Of a DNA stretch of 64,000 nucleotides, positions 63,092 through 64,000 are shown one piece after another. Origin of the DNA: Alphaproteobacteria bacterium (GTDB taxonomy: Bacteria; Pseudomonadota; Alphaproteobacteria; SMXP01). Within the stretch, counting starts at the first letter, position 1. The number at the start of each line of letters is the position of its first letter. Made by a program: the position numbers and the translations under genes. The notes under the pieces were generated by a model, which worked only from the letters and a program-made list of their open reading frames with translations, was not told where the DNA came from and did no database searches. The stretch lies in assembly GCA_028285305.1 (NCBI GenBank), contig JANQPV010000065.1:88130-152129 (forward strand). The letters run 5' to 3'.

Positions 63092-63844
63092 TCAGTCTTC
63101 TACCGAGCGTCTAGCGCCATTCTTTGCTGCTGCGGGGGCCGGCAGCGCCACCGGCCTTAAAACTTGCAGCCGCTTCTTATGCCCGCTTTGCGCATAAATC
63201 TGCTTGCTGACTTCTACCGCATAGACGCCTGGGAAGCGCGGCCATATGCGGCCCCCCCACTTCTCCCACGTGCCGGCCGCGCGCAGCAAGAACTGAAGGT
63301 CGAACGGCGGCATGTACAAAGCCTCGCGCCACTCAAGGGGCACGAACTGCGTTTCGCGAAGCAACTGCGTGAGCTGTGGCTTGGAATAGGGACGCCCATG
63401 ACCAAACGGCGTGCGGTCCACACGTGCCCAAAAACCCCGGCGATTTGGCGTGATGACCAACAAACGACCACTGCCGGAGAGAACACGCCAGGCCTCGCGC
63501 AGGAGTGTTCGAACTTGCTCGGTGTTCTCCAAACTGTGCACAAGAAGAAGGCGGTCAACGGTGGCGTCGGGAATTGGCAGGACGCCCTCCTCCGAGAGGG
63601 CCGTTAAATTTGCGGCCGTGGTCGGCCACCGTGTCACGCCTTGGGCGGCAGGCATGATGTTGAGCAACCTTTGGCAATTTCCTTGAAACGGCTCAAGAAA
63701 GGGAGACGCATAGCCAAACCCCATGACACAAAGGCCGTGGGTGTCGGGCCAGATGTTGCGAATGTGATCCTGCAGGAGCCGCTGCACCGTTCGGCCCATG
63801 GGCTGCTGGTAAAAGGCTCTGAGATCGATGACATCTATGCGCAT
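63092..63844 (-). CDS. Class I SAM-dependent methyltransferase
   Basis: A 250-residue protein with a methyltransferase fold, partly unusual. DVIDLRAFYQQPMGRTVQRL, CVMGFGYASPF as glycine-rich motif I, LPIPDATVDRLLLVHSLENT and LREAWRVLSGSGRLLVITPN are the usual landmarks. Substrate unknown. The ATG at 63844 is chosen over a TTG six bases upstream. Copy 3 of the interspersed repeat lies upstream of it. Confidence 0.85.
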   Translation of the reverse strand: MRIDVIDLRAFYQQPMGRTVQRLLQDHIRNIWPDTHGLCVMGFGYASPFLEPFQGNCQRLLNIMPAAQGVTRWPTTAANLTALSEEGVLPIPDATVDRLLLVHSLENTEQVRTLLREAWRVLSGSGRLLVITPNRRGFWARVDRTPFGHGRPYSKPQLTQLLRETQFVPLEWREALYMPPFDLQFLLRAAGTWEKWGGRIWPRFPGVYAVEVSKQIYAQSGHKKRLQVLRPVALPAPAAAKNGARRSVED

Positions 63845-63902
63845 ATTCAACGTCTGTCATTATGGCGTGCGAGCGACGTATGGTTTGGCTCGTTTTGGCC
63901 TA

Positions 63903-64000
63903 GAGCCGTTTTGGCTTTGACGGAAACACAAAACGGCTCCAGATTCCTTGTTTTGCGCGTTTCCTGACGGTGAACCGGATTCCACTTCACCTGGAAACGC
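63903..64000 (+). repeat. Two-hairpin interspersed repeat, copy 3, reaching the window end
   Basis: Stem 1 is GAGCCGTTTTG (63903-63913) with CAAAACGGCTC, an exact 11-base pairing. Stem 2 has ends GCGTTTCC and GGAAACGC (63993-64000) and an inner GGTGAA / TTCACC. The element may continue beyond base 64000. It lies upstream of the methyltransferase gene. Confidence 0.88.

Overview
This 64 kb window is an ordinary, densely coded bacterial chromosome segment. It has no rRNA, tRNA, CRISPR, phage or insertion sequence that I could recognise. Gene content and order point to an alphaproteobacterium close to the Rhizobiales/Rhodobiaceae: SUV3-like helicase - S4 protein - FdxA - CarD; argH - LptM-like lipoprotein - lysA - DUF4175 protein; MJ0042 zinc-ribbon protein / ftsE - ftsX - YdcF - plsC; DUF2125 protein; tyrA - hisC - chorismate mutase facing metX - metW. 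I cannot name the species.

Layout. 1-340: end of a DmsC/SoeC-like membrane anchor. 534-2681: methylmalonyl-CoA mutase (-). 2975-8294: helicase, S4, TerB-like, fdxA, carD (+). 8422-14148: M48 protease, nuclease-like protein, Gfo/Idh/MocA-aldo/keto reductase fusion, SelO (-). 14336-16621: NfeD protease and stomatin-like partner (+). 16659-20547: divergent biotin cluster, bioF-bioD-GST (-) and bioA (+). 20641-28158: lipid, glycerol-phosphate and sulfur genes plus a Fur-type regulator (+). 28284-30718: bactofilin (-) and CYTH-CHAD protein (+). 30804-36245: small secreted protein, GST, MAPEG, MFS, AI-2E permease, TIR-DoxX membrane protein. 36358-39793: TauD-like dioxygenase, PduO-type adenosyltransferase, esterase, HIG1 protein, TlpA-like thioredoxin (-). 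39782-51938: argH/lysA operon, ftsEX, plsC and others. 52069-55354: oxyR facing katG. 55403-60474: aromatic and methionine biosynthesis. 60702-63844: His/Tyr-rich secreted protein, M19 dipeptidase, P-II protein, methyltransferase.

How the genes may work together. Methylmalonyl-CoA mutase needs adenosylcobalamin, which the PduO-type enzyme can supply. The biotin genes serve carboxylases such as the propionyl-CoA carboxylase expected upstream of the mutase (not in this window). metX and metW with the O-acetylhomoserine sulfhydrylase would make direct-sulfhydrylation methionine synthesis. OxyR and KatG form a peroxide response with a visible OxyR-type site between them.

The most unusual material is non-coding. 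A two-hairpin interspersed repeat occurs three times (about 51943, 60485 and 63903). Paired substitutions keep its second stem intact, and one copy has grown into a multi-arm cloverleaf-like fold. Other items worth attention are a TIR domain fused to a DoxX-like membrane domain, a two-enzyme oxidoreductase fusion, interlocked inverted repeats before the YdcF-plsC pair, and a few coupled or overlapping gene arrangements. I found no clearly new multi-gene system, and family assignments rest on reading the translations by eye.
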